Shown here: positions 34,680 through 42,212 of the stretch, in pieces | Position numbering within the stretch: position 1 is the stretch's first letter | Layout: the number at the start of each line of letters is the position of its first letter | Source of the DNA: JANMDR01 sp031376425 | GTDB taxonomy: Bacteria > Pseudomonadota > Gammaproteobacteria > Burkholderiales > Usitatibacteraceae | Assembly (NCBI GenBank): GCA_031376425.1 | Contig: JANMDR010000259.1 | Span: 1-42,928 of the forward strand | Direction of reading: 5' to 3' | DNA length: 42,928 bases | Translations under genes and position numbers: made by a program | The notes under the pieces: model-generated | Seen by the model: the letters and a program-made list of their open reading frames with translations, nothing else | What the model was told of the DNA's origin: nothing | Database searches by the model: none

Positions 34680-35450
34680 GTGAGCGCAAATTTATTTTCA
34701 TTAAGTGGCAAAGTCGCATTAATTACCGGCGGGTCGCGTGGGCTAGGCTTGCAAATGGCTCACGGCTTTGGTGCCATGGGCGCTAAATTGGCACTAACCG
34801 CCCGTAAAGCCAATGAATTGGCGGATGCCAAGGCGGAGTTAACCGCAAAAGGCCATGAAGTTTTTGTATTTCCCAGCGATTTAGCGAAGCCTGAGACCCT
34901 CGCGCCAATGGTGGATGCAGTGATTGCCCATTATGGCTGTATTGATATTTTGATGAATAACGCGGGGGCATCGTGGGGTGCACCAGCGCAAGACTATCCT
35001 CTGGAAGCTTGGAATAAAATTATCAACATTAATTTGACAGGCACTTGGCTGGTTACTCAAGCTGTGGGTGCAAAATCAATGATTCCTAATAAGCGCGGCG
35101 CGATTGTAACCGTCGCTTCGGTGGCAGGTTTGCGGGGGCAATTGGGGGGCATGCAAACCATCGCTTACAACACCTCTAAAGGTGGTTTGGTTAATTTCAC
35201 GCGTGCATTAGCGGCTGAATGGGCACCGTATAACATCCGTGTAAACGCCTTAGCACCAGGCTTCTTCCCGACGAAGATGAGCGAGGGCTTGTTAAAAGTA
35301 GTTGATACCCAAATCATCAGCATGACGCCGATGGCACGATTGGGTGGCGAAGAAGACCTAATGGGACCAGCAATATTTTTAGTATCCGATGCAGCGAGCT
35401 ATGTGACGGGACAAATATTGTCGGTAGACGGTGGCATGACGGCGGTGTAA
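34680..35450 (+). CDS. Short-chain dehydrogenase (FabG/gluconate 5-dehydrogenase-like)
   Basis: This 256-residue NAD(P)-dependent SDR shows TGGSRGLG (residues 15-22), NNAG (about 94), the catalytic serine in TVASVAGL, YNTSK with the Tyr-Lys pair, and PGFFPTKM. It also has VLSVDGGM-like C-terminal residues (ILSVDGGMTAV), as in FabG-type enzymes. The open frame continues upstream into folB (34566), but GTG at 34680 starts the SDR fold and is preceded by AAAAGGG. It is cotranscribed with folB. A role in pterin reduction is possible from context, but the sequence is closer to general 3-oxoacyl or sugar reductases. Confidence 0.87.
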   Translation: MSANLFSLSGKVALITGGSRGLGLQMAHGFGAMGAKLALTARKANELADAKAELTAKGHEVFVFPSDLAKPETLAPMVDAVIAHYGCIDILMNNAGASWGAPAQDYPLEAWNKIININLTGTWLVTQAVGAKSMIPNKRGAIVTVASVAGLRGQLGGMQTIAYNTSKGGLVNFTRALAAEWAPYNIRVNALAPGFFPTKMSEGLLKVVDTQIISMTPMARLGGEEDLMGPAIFLVSDAASYVTGQILSVDGGMTAV

Positions 35451-35472
35451 GTGTTCTACACATAAAGGCCAA

Positions 35473-35507
35473 GAAAAAGCCCGACGGCTTGCTAAGAGCG
35501 GTCGGGC
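35473..35507 (-). terminator. Intrinsic terminator of the 88-residue membrane protein gene
   Basis: GCCCGAC (35479-35485) and GTCGGGC (35501-35507) form a 7-bp GC-rich stem. On the minus strand it is followed by five U. The plus strand has no T-run, so it serves the leftward gene ending at 35573 rather than the SDR. Confidence 0.75.
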
Positions 35508-35572
35508 AAAAGGCCATTTTTGAGGAGGCCTGGAGGGAAGCGTTGTAACTAAATTGGCGGCATAGAGAACGC

Positions 35573-35839
35573 TTAGATGCGGGTATCTTCAAGTGTTGTT
35601 AGTGTGGGCTTATTGCTCGCCGAAACTATCGTTGGCGCTAAGCGTTTGGCGGTAATAATCATCGGCTCAAGGCGCACGATATTTGTGTTTGCTGTCGCTG
35701 CCGCAGTGTGCACCGGCTGCGTGTAAGTACGGCTGGTGTTGGCGGGGCTTGACTGGTCAATCGCGCCAATTAAAACAATAGCCAGCAAAATGGCGCAAGC
35801 GATGAAAGCGATAATGAGACGATTGCTTGAGGAAAACAT
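35573..35839 (-). CDS. Small single-pass membrane protein with a TonB-box-like motif
   Basis: This 88-residue protein has a membrane segment at residues 8-26 (LIIAFIACAILLAIVLIGA), a Thr/Ala-rich middle and the stretch RLEPMIITAKR at about 55-65. That stretch resembles the TonB box of TonB-dependent receptors (E/D-x-hydrophobic-VTA-x-R). No family is recognised. It is preceded by a short upstream region (35840-35969) and followed by its own terminator, which supports a real gene. A periplasmic C terminus is predicted from the positive N-side charge. Confidence 0.65.
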   Translation of the reverse strand: MFSSSNRLIIAFIACAILLAIVLIGAIDQSSPANTSRTYTQPVHTAAATANTNIVRLEPMIITAKRLAPTIVSASNKPTLTTLEDTRI

Positions 35840-35969
35840 TTTAAACTCCGGTCTAAAGTGAGCGAACTTATTCGCTGCGATAGAAGAAGCTTAAAACATC
35901 AATCTTAAGGCTGCATTAGGATTGCGACGAAGTGCGGAAAATCGAGTGTAGATTGCAAATTAACCCTGC

Positions 35970-37439
35970 TTAAGCTGCGCGTGTACGATGCAAATCGTGA
36001 TGTTCACCCGCCTGCGGGTGGGCATAATGTACGTGTGGTTTGCTCAATAATGAGCCTGCAACCATACCAACGATTGCCATCAATACACCCGCAAGTTGTG
36101 CAGGAAATATTTCGCCATAAGACGTAAGCAATAAAATTAACCAAGTGCTAATGCCCATGATGATGGACGCCATTGCGCCATATTTTGTTGCCCGTTCCCA
36201 ATATAGGCCGCACACCAGCGGTACCAGTGCACCAACTAACGTTACCTGATACGCTGACGACACCATTTCATATATTGGCTTACCACGTGCAGCCATGGCA
36301 TAAATTAACACCAAGCAGGTGAAAATTAGCAAGGTGATACGAAAGGCAAATAGCGCTTGTTTATCGGTCATATGCGGCTTGAAATGGCGGTAAATATTTT
36401 CTACAAAACTGGTGGAAGGGGCAAGCAAAGTAGCTGACGCAGTAGATTTAATTGCTGACAGCAGCGCGCCAAAAAAGATTACTTGGGCGAAGAAGGGCAT
36501 TTTGTCTAAAATCAGGGTTGGCAGAATTTTTTGCGGATCTTCTTTGAGTAGTTCTGCGGTTTTCTCCGGCATGATAAGAACAGCGCAGGCCACAATAAAC
36601 ATCGGCACAAAAGCAAAGGCGAAATAGCAAAGGCCGCCTATAATTGCGCCCCTTGAGGCGGTTTTAGCGTCTTTAGCTGACATCACCCGCTGGAAAATAT
36701 CCTGTTGCGGAATGGAGCCCAACATCATGGTAATCGCTGCTGCGATAAAGAATAAAACATCCTTCGTTTTGGCCTCGGGCAACATCCGCCGCCAATCATT
36801 TTTCTCACTTAATGCCCATACTTTGTCAACACCACCGGCCATATCACTGGCTAGGTAGGCGATGAAACTCAAGCCCAAAACCAACACTATCATTTGAATA
36901 AAATCTGTCCATGCAATAGCAAGCATGCCGCCAAAAACCACGTAAAGCAAAATTGACACTGTGCCGATAATCATGCCTACTTCAATTGAAATTTGGCCGT
37001 TGCTTACTAGATTAAAAACAATACCAAGTGCCGTAACCTGCGCTGCCACCCAGCCTAAATAACTAAACACGATGGCGGTAGAGCAAAATATTTCTACCCC
37101 CTTGCCGTAACGTGCACGGTAAAAATCGCCAATCGTCATTAGATTCATGCGGTATAGCTTTGCTGCAAAAAATATGCCGACAAAAATCAGGCAGAGCGAT
37201 GCCCCAAATGGATCTTCTACCACCGCATTTAGGCCGCCCTGCACAAATTTAGCGCTAATGCCCAATACCGTTTCTGAGCCAAACCACGTTGCGAAGGTGG
37301 TCGTGATAATCATAATGAGTGGCAAACGGCGACCCGCCAGCGCGAAATCTGTAGAAGTTTTTACCTTGCGTGCGGCCATTAGGCCGATCGCTAAGGTGCC
37401 TACCAAATAAAGAATTACTAAGCCCAAAAGTGTTGTCAT
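35970..37439 (-). CDS. Sodium:solute symporter (SSS family)
   Basis: This 489-residue inner-membrane carrier has about 13 membrane segments and the LeuT-type fold of the SSS family. Markers include ALAGRRLP and ATWFGSETVLGISAKFVQGG near the N terminus, and YVVFGGMLAIAWTDFIQMIVLVLG around residue 165-190. The latter is the family signature region. The segment GALLSAIKSTASATLLAPS corresponds to the Na+-site helix. The substrate is not predictable. The C-terminal tail is His-rich (PHVHYAHPQAGEHHDLHR). On the minus strand a terminator-like hairpin ends only 28 nt before the ATG, and the ribosome binding site is poor, so expression may be controlled by readthrough. Confidence 0.9.
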   Translation of the reverse strand: MTTLLGLVILYLVGTLAIGLMAARKVKTSTDFALAGRRLPLIMIITTTFATWFGSETVLGISAKFVQGGLNAVVEDPFGASLCLIFVGIFFAAKLYRMNLMTIGDFYRARYGKGVEIFCSTAIVFSYLGWVAAQVTALGIVFNLVSNGQISIEVGMIIGTVSILLYVVFGGMLAIAWTDFIQMIVLVLGLSFIAYLASDMAGGVDKVWALSEKNDWRRMLPEAKTKDVLFFIAAAITMMLGSIPQQDIFQRVMSAKDAKTASRGAIIGGLCYFAFAFVPMFIVACAVLIMPEKTAELLKEDPQKILPTLILDKMPFFAQVIFFGALLSAIKSTASATLLAPSTSFVENIYRHFKPHMTDKQALFAFRITLLIFTCLVLIYAMAARGKPIYEMVSSAYQVTLVGALVPLVCGLYWERATKYGAMASIIMGISTWLILLLTSYGEIFPAQLAGVLMAIVGMVAGSLLSKPHVHYAHPQAGEHHDLHRTRAA

Positions 37440-37450
37440 GGCGATTTTTG

Positions 37451-37489
37451 AGGAAAAAATAAGAAAAACGCCCTACAAAAACAGGGCGT
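37451..37489 (-). terminator. Terminator-like hairpin directly before the symporter start
   Basis: ACGCCCT (37468-37474) and AGGGCGT (37483-37489) make a perfect 7-bp stem with an 8-nt loop. On the minus strand a T-rich tract follows (to about 37451). It can end the ubiB transcript, but it lies only 28 nt ahead of the symporter ATG at 37439, too close for a promoter between them. It could be an attenuator. Confidence 0.75.
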
Positions 37490-37531
37490 CCGAACGCAAC
37501 TAAGCGTATTACACCGATAGTGTAGCAAAGC

Positions 37532-37697
37532 TAGCAGCCTGTCGGGGTGTGGCTATCGGAATAAAAATTTGGCTGTGCCGAGCCAGATTTTGCCCATTTT
37601 TTACGTCAATATCGAGCATATTGACTCAAAAATGGGTGAAATATGGGTCGCGCAGGCGAGTTTTAAGACGATAAAACCATTCTTCGGCAGGCTGCTA
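37532..37697. mobile_element. MITE-like element with terminal inverted repeats and 4-bp duplication
   Basis: The ends TAGCAGCCTGTCG (37532-37544) and, inverted, CGGCAGGCTGCTA (37685-37697) match at 12 of 13 positions, with the outer 10 identical. AAGC stands directly outside both ends (37528-37531 and 37698-37701), as a 4-bp target duplication would. The 166-bp interior encodes no protein. It contains a long hairpin at 37593-37636 (CCCATTTTT...AAAAATGGG outside, GTCAATAT/ATATTGAC inside). The right end supplies the stop codon of ubiB. These features fit a small non-autonomous transposable element; the parent transposase is not in the window. Confidence 0.65.
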
Positions 37698-39263
37698 AAG
37701 CATTTGAAACAATACAAAACCATAAGCGCTAGCTACGGCAAGGAAAATCACTGCAATAATGACTAAAACAGCAGTTTGTACCCGTTGGGTACGCTCAAGC
37801 TGCTTAATGGCACCCTCAACGCGCTGTAAATGGTCTTGCGTTAGGGCGCGCTGCAACATGCGCGGTAACTGCGGCAGGGTTTGCGCCCATAGCGGCGCTT
37901 CGCGCTGCATGGCGCGCGCAATACCGCGCAGTCCTGCCTGCTCATTCATCCATGCCACCAAAATAGGTTGCGCCACAGGGCGCAAATCCAGTTGCGGGTA
38001 AAGTTGCCGACCGAGACCCTCTACCTGTAGCAAGGTTTTTTGTAGCAATACCAATTGCGGCTGAATTTCCATCTGAAACCGACGTGATACGTCAAAAAGC
38101 CTGAGTAACACATTGCCAAAATAAATTTCATTCAAGGGCTTATCAAAAATTGGCTCGCATACCGAACGAATGGCTGATTCAAACTCCTCAACGCGGGTGT
38201 GCGCAGGCACCCAGCCCGCCTCAATATGCGCCATAGCAACATCTTTGTAGTCGCGTCGAAAAAACGCCGCAAAATTGCGCGCTAAATAGGCTTTGTCGCC
38301 ATCCGACAAGCTACCCATAATGCCAAAATCCACACCCGAATAGATGCCGTTGCGTCCGACAAAAATATTGCCCGGGTGCATGTCAGCGTGAAAAAAACCA
38401 TCGCGAAATACTTGGGTAAAAAATATTTTTACACCATCGGTAGCGAGGCGTTCGATGTCAATATTGAGTGCTTTCAGTTGCACTAAATCATTAACCGGAA
38501 TCGCATCGAGTCGCTCCATCACCATGACTGATTTATGGCAATAATCAAAATACACTTCAGGCACATAAAGCAGGGTGCCATCGGCAAAATTGCGCCGTAA
38601 TGTTGATGCATTGGAAGCTTCACGGATTAGATCAAGCTCATCATGTAAGCTGCGCGCAAATTCCGCCACCACTTCACGAGGACGCAAACGCTTGCCATCG
38701 GCCAAAGTGTTTTCAATAATTTCCGCCAGGACATCTAGCAATGCGCAATCTTTGGCAATGACGGCAGCAATGCCGGGGCGTAAAATTTTAACAGCCACTA
38801 ATTTATGCGCGAGTTTTTGCAGGCTGGCAGGTGCATCTGCAGGTGGCACCGCCAATTTCGCAAAATGCACCTGTGCGACCGAGGCCGATGCAATCGGGGT
38901 TAAATCAAACTCTTCAAACACCTTAGAATAATCTGTACCGTAAGCGATAGTAAGTGCTTCAATTACCTCTGCCCGACCGAACGGCGGCACATTATCCTGA
39001 AGTTGAGAAAGTTCTGTCGCAATATCGAGCGGCACTAAGTCGGGGCGAGTAGAAAGTATCTGCCCAAACTTAACAAAAATAGGCCCCAAACTTTCCAACG
39101 CCAAGCGCAATCGCACCGCCCGTGGCTGTGAAAATTTACGCCAAAAAAATAGGCCGTGCCAAAGGGTAGTAAAGACGGATCCGCGTGTTGACCCTAACAA
39201 AAATTCGTCTAGTCCATATCGGATAACTACTACTAAAATTTTAAGAAATCGAAAAAATCGCAT
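37695..39263 (-). CDS. ubiB: UbiB-family atypical kinase/ATPase for ubiquinone synthesis
   Basis: This 522-residue protein of the ABC1/ADCK/UbiB family is needed for ubiquinone synthesis. The fold is that of an atypical protein kinase. The KxGQ motif appears in FVKFGQILSTRPDL, with the catalytic region FFHADMHPGNIFV and the metal Asp in GVDFGIMGSL. One C-terminal membrane helix (VLVIIAVIFLAVASAYGFVLF) anchors it. MRFFRFLKI at 39263 is the usual start of betaproteobacterial UbiB; the upstream frame to 39305 is not needed. The TAG stop belongs to the terminal inverted repeat of the MITE-like element, so the native end may have been altered by a few residues. Confidence 0.93.
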   Translation of the reverse strand: MRFFRFLKILVVVIRYGLDEFLLGSTRGSVFTTLWHGLFFWRKFSQPRAVRLRLALESLGPIFVKFGQILSTRPDLVPLDIATELSQLQDNVPPFGRAEVIEALTIAYGTDYSKVFEEFDLTPIASASVAQVHFAKLAVPPADAPASLQKLAHKLVAVKILRPGIAAVIAKDCALLDVLAEIIENTLADGKRLRPREVVAEFARSLHDELDLIREASNASTLRRNFADGTLLYVPEVYFDYCHKSVMVMERLDAIPVNDLVQLKALNIDIERLATDGVKIFFTQVFRDGFFHADMHPGNIFVGRNGIYSGVDFGIMGSLSDGDKAYLARNFAAFFRRDYKDVAMAHIEAGWVPAHTRVEEFESAIRSVCEPIFDKPLNEIYFGNVLLRLFDVSRRFQMEIQPQLVLLQKTLLQVEGLGRQLYPQLDLRPVAQPILVAWMNEQAGLRGIARAMQREAPLWAQTLPQLPRMLQRALTQDHLQRVEGAIKQLERTQRVQTAVLVIIAVIFLAVASAYGFVLFQML

Positions 39264-39473
39264 AACTCTGATTTTAACAGCGTAGCGGCGATTATACGAA
39301 GTCAATATTCAATCGGTACGAACGAAATAATTGCATGCGAGCTAATGAGGTGCACTGGTGTTTGTCGTGCGATTGAGCAGTGAATACAAGTTTTTTTGAT
39401 GTTTGTCGCTACAATTGCTGCGGCGAACCGCTATTGGCAACTAGTTTGGTCGTAAGTTAGGGTAACTGCGCTT

Positions 39474-39479
39474 TATAAT
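39474..39479 (+). promoter_or_regulatory. Perfect -10 hexamer in the ubiB/arsS divergent region
   Basis: TATAAT lies 100 nt upstream of the arsS start, inside the 315-bp gap 39264-39578. A TTGGTC at 39446-39451 is too far (22 bp) for an ordinary -35. The rest of the gap shows no further gene or RNA that I can support. Confidence 0.4.
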
Positions 39480-39578
39480 CTAGGCGAGCGCCCATGAGCT
39501 GGTTGGCCGATATTGCATCCAGAATTAGCATTCAGGCGTATTATCATTACTATTTTGAAAACCTTCTAACTATCCACT

Positions 39579-40592
39579 ATGCACGCCACACTTCCCTTGC
39601 TTCGCAGTCGCAAATTTCCCGCTATATCGCGTGCCACGCTCACTACCTTGCAAGTTAATTTAGGCTATAAGTGCAATCAAGCTTGTTTCCATTGCCATGT
39701 AAATGCATCCCCTACACGTACAGAAATGATGGATGCGGCGACCATTGCTGACGTGGTGGCCTTATTGAAAGCTGCCAAAATCACGACGCTTGATTTGACT
39801 GGTGGCGCACCGGAGTTAAATGAGCACTTTATTGGCTTAGTACAGGCTGCGAGAGCTTTAGGTGTGCGGGTAATTGATCGCTGTAACTTGACTATCTTGG
39901 AAGAACCGGGTCAAGAAAACCTGGCGCAATTTTTAGCCGATCATCAGGTGGAGATTTGCGCATCACTGCCGTGTTATAGCCAAAAAAATGTAGATGCGCA
40001 GCGCGGTGAGGGTACGTTTGAAAAATCCATTCGTAGCTTGAGAGCCTTGAATTTATTGGGTTACGGCATAGCTGGCTCAGGACTTACGCTAAATTTAGTA
40101 TATAATCCTGTAGGTGCGTTTTTGCCACCCGCACAAGAGGCATTGCAGGCAGATTACACTCGCTTATTGTTTGAAAATTTTGGTGTGCGCTTCAATAATT
40201 TGCTCACGATTACCAATATGCCAATTCAGCGTTTTGGCTCCACCTTAATTTCAAAAGGGCAGTTTGAGCCGTATATGGATTTGCTCGTAGGTGCGCATCG
40301 TGAGGAAAACTTAAGCACAGTAATGTGTCGTAGCTTGGTGAGTATCGATTATCAAGGTGATGTCTACGATTGCGATTTTAATCAAATGCTCGGCTTGCCA
40401 TTGCGTTTGGAAAATAAGCCAAAAGCGCATATTCGCGATTTAATTGGTGCCGCCCTTGAGGGGAATGCTATCTCTGTGCGTGACCACTGCTACGGGTGTA
40501 CAGCGGGGCGCGGATCAAGCTGTGGTGGGCAGTTAGACGCATCTGCAGAGTTAGAAATAGCGGGAATGGCAGAAGTGGCAGTGGCTGCGTAG
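39579..40592 (+). CDS. arsS: Arsenosugar-biosynthesis-type radical SAM protein
   Basis: This 337-residue radical SAM enzyme has the cluster motif C32-x3-C36-x2-C39 (CNQACFHCHVNASPTR). It belongs to the ArsS/DUF3641 group: after the TIM-barrel core there is a Cys-rich C-terminal domain (CRSLVSIDYQGDVYDCDFN, then HCYGCTAGRGSSCGG). ArsS enzymes are thought to transfer the 5'-deoxyadenosyl group to arsenic during arsenosugar synthesis, usually with an ArsM methyltransferase. No arsM or other ars gene is in the window. Some members of the family are selenoproteins; no in-frame TGA is present here. It is divergent from ubiB, monocistronic, and followed by a good terminator. Confidence 0.85.
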   Translation: MHATLPLLRSRKFPAISRATLTTLQVNLGYKCNQACFHCHVNASPTRTEMMDAATIADVVALLKAAKITTLDLTGGAPELNEHFIGLVQAARALGVRVIDRCNLTILEEPGQENLAQFLADHQVEICASLPCYSQKNVDAQRGEGTFEKSIRSLRALNLLGYGIAGSGLTLNLVYNPVGAFLPPAQEALQADYTRLLFENFGVRFNNLLTITNMPIQRFGSTLISKGQFEPYMDLLVGAHREENLSTVMCRSLVSIDYQGDVYDCDFNQMLGLPLRLENKPKAHIRDLIGAALEGNAISVRDHCYGCTAGRGSSCGGQLDASAELEIAGMAEVAVAA

Positions 40593-40634
40593 TTTTAACG
40601 CCAAACGTTTAGGCGTATATATTGTTTTATCTTT

Positions 40635-40671
40635 AAAAAGGCATTGCGCTGTAAAGTGCGATGCCTTTTTT
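40635..40671. terminator. Bidirectional terminator between arsS and the Yip1-family gene
   Basis: AAAAAGGCATTGCGCT pairs with AGTGCGATGCCTTTTT through a 4-nt GTAA loop, with two G.U pairs. T-runs exist on the plus strand and A-runs on the other side, so it can stop transcripts from both convergent genes. Confidence 0.92.
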
Positions 40672-40691
40672 GTTAGCTAAGGTTTGGGTAA

Positions 40692-41957
40692 CTATTTTGT
40701 AGCGGCAGCACTTGCGTTTTTCATGCCTTCAAGCTTAGCCAAATCTAGGCTAGCTACGGCTGCTTTTACCCCCGCTAAATCCACGCCGTTGCCAACTGCC
40801 TTTACCGTAAATCGGTCGCCTAAAATTAGTGAGTACTCATTACTACCGCCGGTTTTAGAGCTTCTTTCATGAATGGTTCTACCGCCTGATTTATAGGTCT
40901 TCTCAGAGCCGTTGGCATCTTCCTTCTCGCCCTCTACTTTTACCATGCCAGCCATCGCTAGAAATCCTGCGGCGCTACCGGTGTCGGAAATTTCGAGGCG
41001 AATGCTCTTACCAGAACCATCGCCGTAACTGGCTTCAGTGGTAGATACTGCCATGCCCATTGCGCCCGTCTTTTCTGACTTGCTTGATGTTTTGGCAAGT
41101 CCACCTAGTGTTTCCGGCACAAATGACTTCAAAGTAGTTGAATCTAGGGCTTCTATATTTTTTCCACCATTCATAGCAGCAGCGACTCCAGCCATGGCAA
41201 TAGCTGCCGCTTCTTCCGGTTTACCCGCCGCTTTTGCGGCTTCAGCATTTTTGTTTACAGCTTCCATGCTTTTGCCAAACTGTTCAAGTTTAGCCATTGG
41301 GCTACCCTTTTCAAAGGTAACACTTGAAGCTGTCGATGAGCCTAAGCCACTTAATCCTCCAACCGTGGCGGCGGCTCCTGCACTCACTGCAGTAATCAAT
41401 CCTAAGATCGTCCCAATAATCACCGAAATTACCACACCACAAATCACCACAACTGCTGTATAGCCAATTGCCTTATCCTCGGGTGAGCGCATTACTGCCT
41501 GTAAGCCCAAATACAGCAAATAGAATGAATATAAAGCGCCCAATAGAGCAAGAAGCCAGCCCACCCACGGCAGTATATTAAGTACCGCAAAGACCCAAGC
41601 TGGTGTCATGGCGTAAACCGCGACTTTGATGGCGCGACCTTGATTTTTTTCCGCACCAAAAGTGGGCGCGAGCGCATTAATAATGAGTGACAATACAAAT
41701 ACCATCGCCAGACCAAATACTAAGGCCGCTACTGCACCGATAGCACCCATAATAATAGGGGTACGTAAAGTGCCAACAAAGGGAATAATGCTCCCGATGA
41801 TAGAATTACTTATAAACCCTGCCACCGCACCAATTGCCGCGAGCGGGGCTGCATAATTTAGCAACAAACCCTGCGTTGTACTTGCTTCACCATCAATAAC
41901 CGGCCATTCGGTTTTTGGTGTGAGGATAATGTTTTTAACGCGGTCAATCATGCCCAT
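40692..41957 (-). CDS. Yip1-family membrane protein with extra C-terminal domain
   Basis: This 421-residue protein starts with the Yip1 pattern: MGMIDRVKNIILTPKTEWPVI, then five or six membrane segments up to about residue 205, including AVYAMTPAWVFAVLNILPWVGWLLALLGALYSFYLLYLGL. Bacterial Yip1 proteins are inner-membrane proteins of unknown role. Residues about 215-421 are a hydrophilic region not usual in the family. It has an Ala/Lys/Glu-rich helix (AVNKNAEAAKAAGKPEEAAAIAM) and a beta-rich end (IRLEISDTGSAAGFLAM, YSLILGDRFTVKAVGNGVDL). The GGAG site 5 nt before the ATG at 41957 fixes the start. It is transcribed alone, with terminators and gaps on both sides. Confidence 0.78.
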   Translation of the reverse strand: MGMIDRVKNIILTPKTEWPVIDGEASTTQGLLLNYAAPLAAIGAVAGFISNSIIGSIIPFVGTLRTPIIMGAIGAVAALVFGLAMVFVLSLIINALAPTFGAEKNQGRAIKVAVYAMTPAWVFAVLNILPWVGWLLALLGALYSFYLLYLGLQAVMRSPEDKAIGYTAVVVICGVVISVIIGTILGLITAVSAGAAATVGGLSGLGSSTASSVTFEKGSPMAKLEQFGKSMEAVNKNAEAAKAAGKPEEAAAIAMAGVAAAMNGGKNIEALDSTTLKSFVPETLGGLAKTSSKSEKTGAMGMAVSTTEASYGDGSGKSIRLEISDTGSAAGFLAMAGMVKVEGEKEDANGSEKTYKSGGRTIHERSSKTGGSNEYSLILGDRFTVKAVGNGVDLAGVKAAVASLDLAKLEGMKNASAAATK

Positions 41958-42212
41958 GGTGTCTCCTTATATTGTGAGAAAAGTGCGCTTTTTTTGTTGC
42001 GATGTTGCAATACAAGTTGCTACGGAATGTAACTGGAAAAACATATTTTTATATCGTTAGACTTAAAACTACTGGGGAAAATTGTAAATCGGCCTTACAA
42101 CAGCCGTATTTTGGCGCTAAACTTGAAACAATTACCGTAACACATGAATTGCCATAAACGGATATGATGCGCTTTAGATCATCGTTATTCTGACTTTTAC
42201 TGGAGAAGTAAT

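Noticed and set aside
40480..40560. Selenocysteine in the arsenosugar radical SAM protein.
   Set aside because: No in-frame TGA occurs in the gene; the position in the Cys-rich end is coded CGC (Arg).
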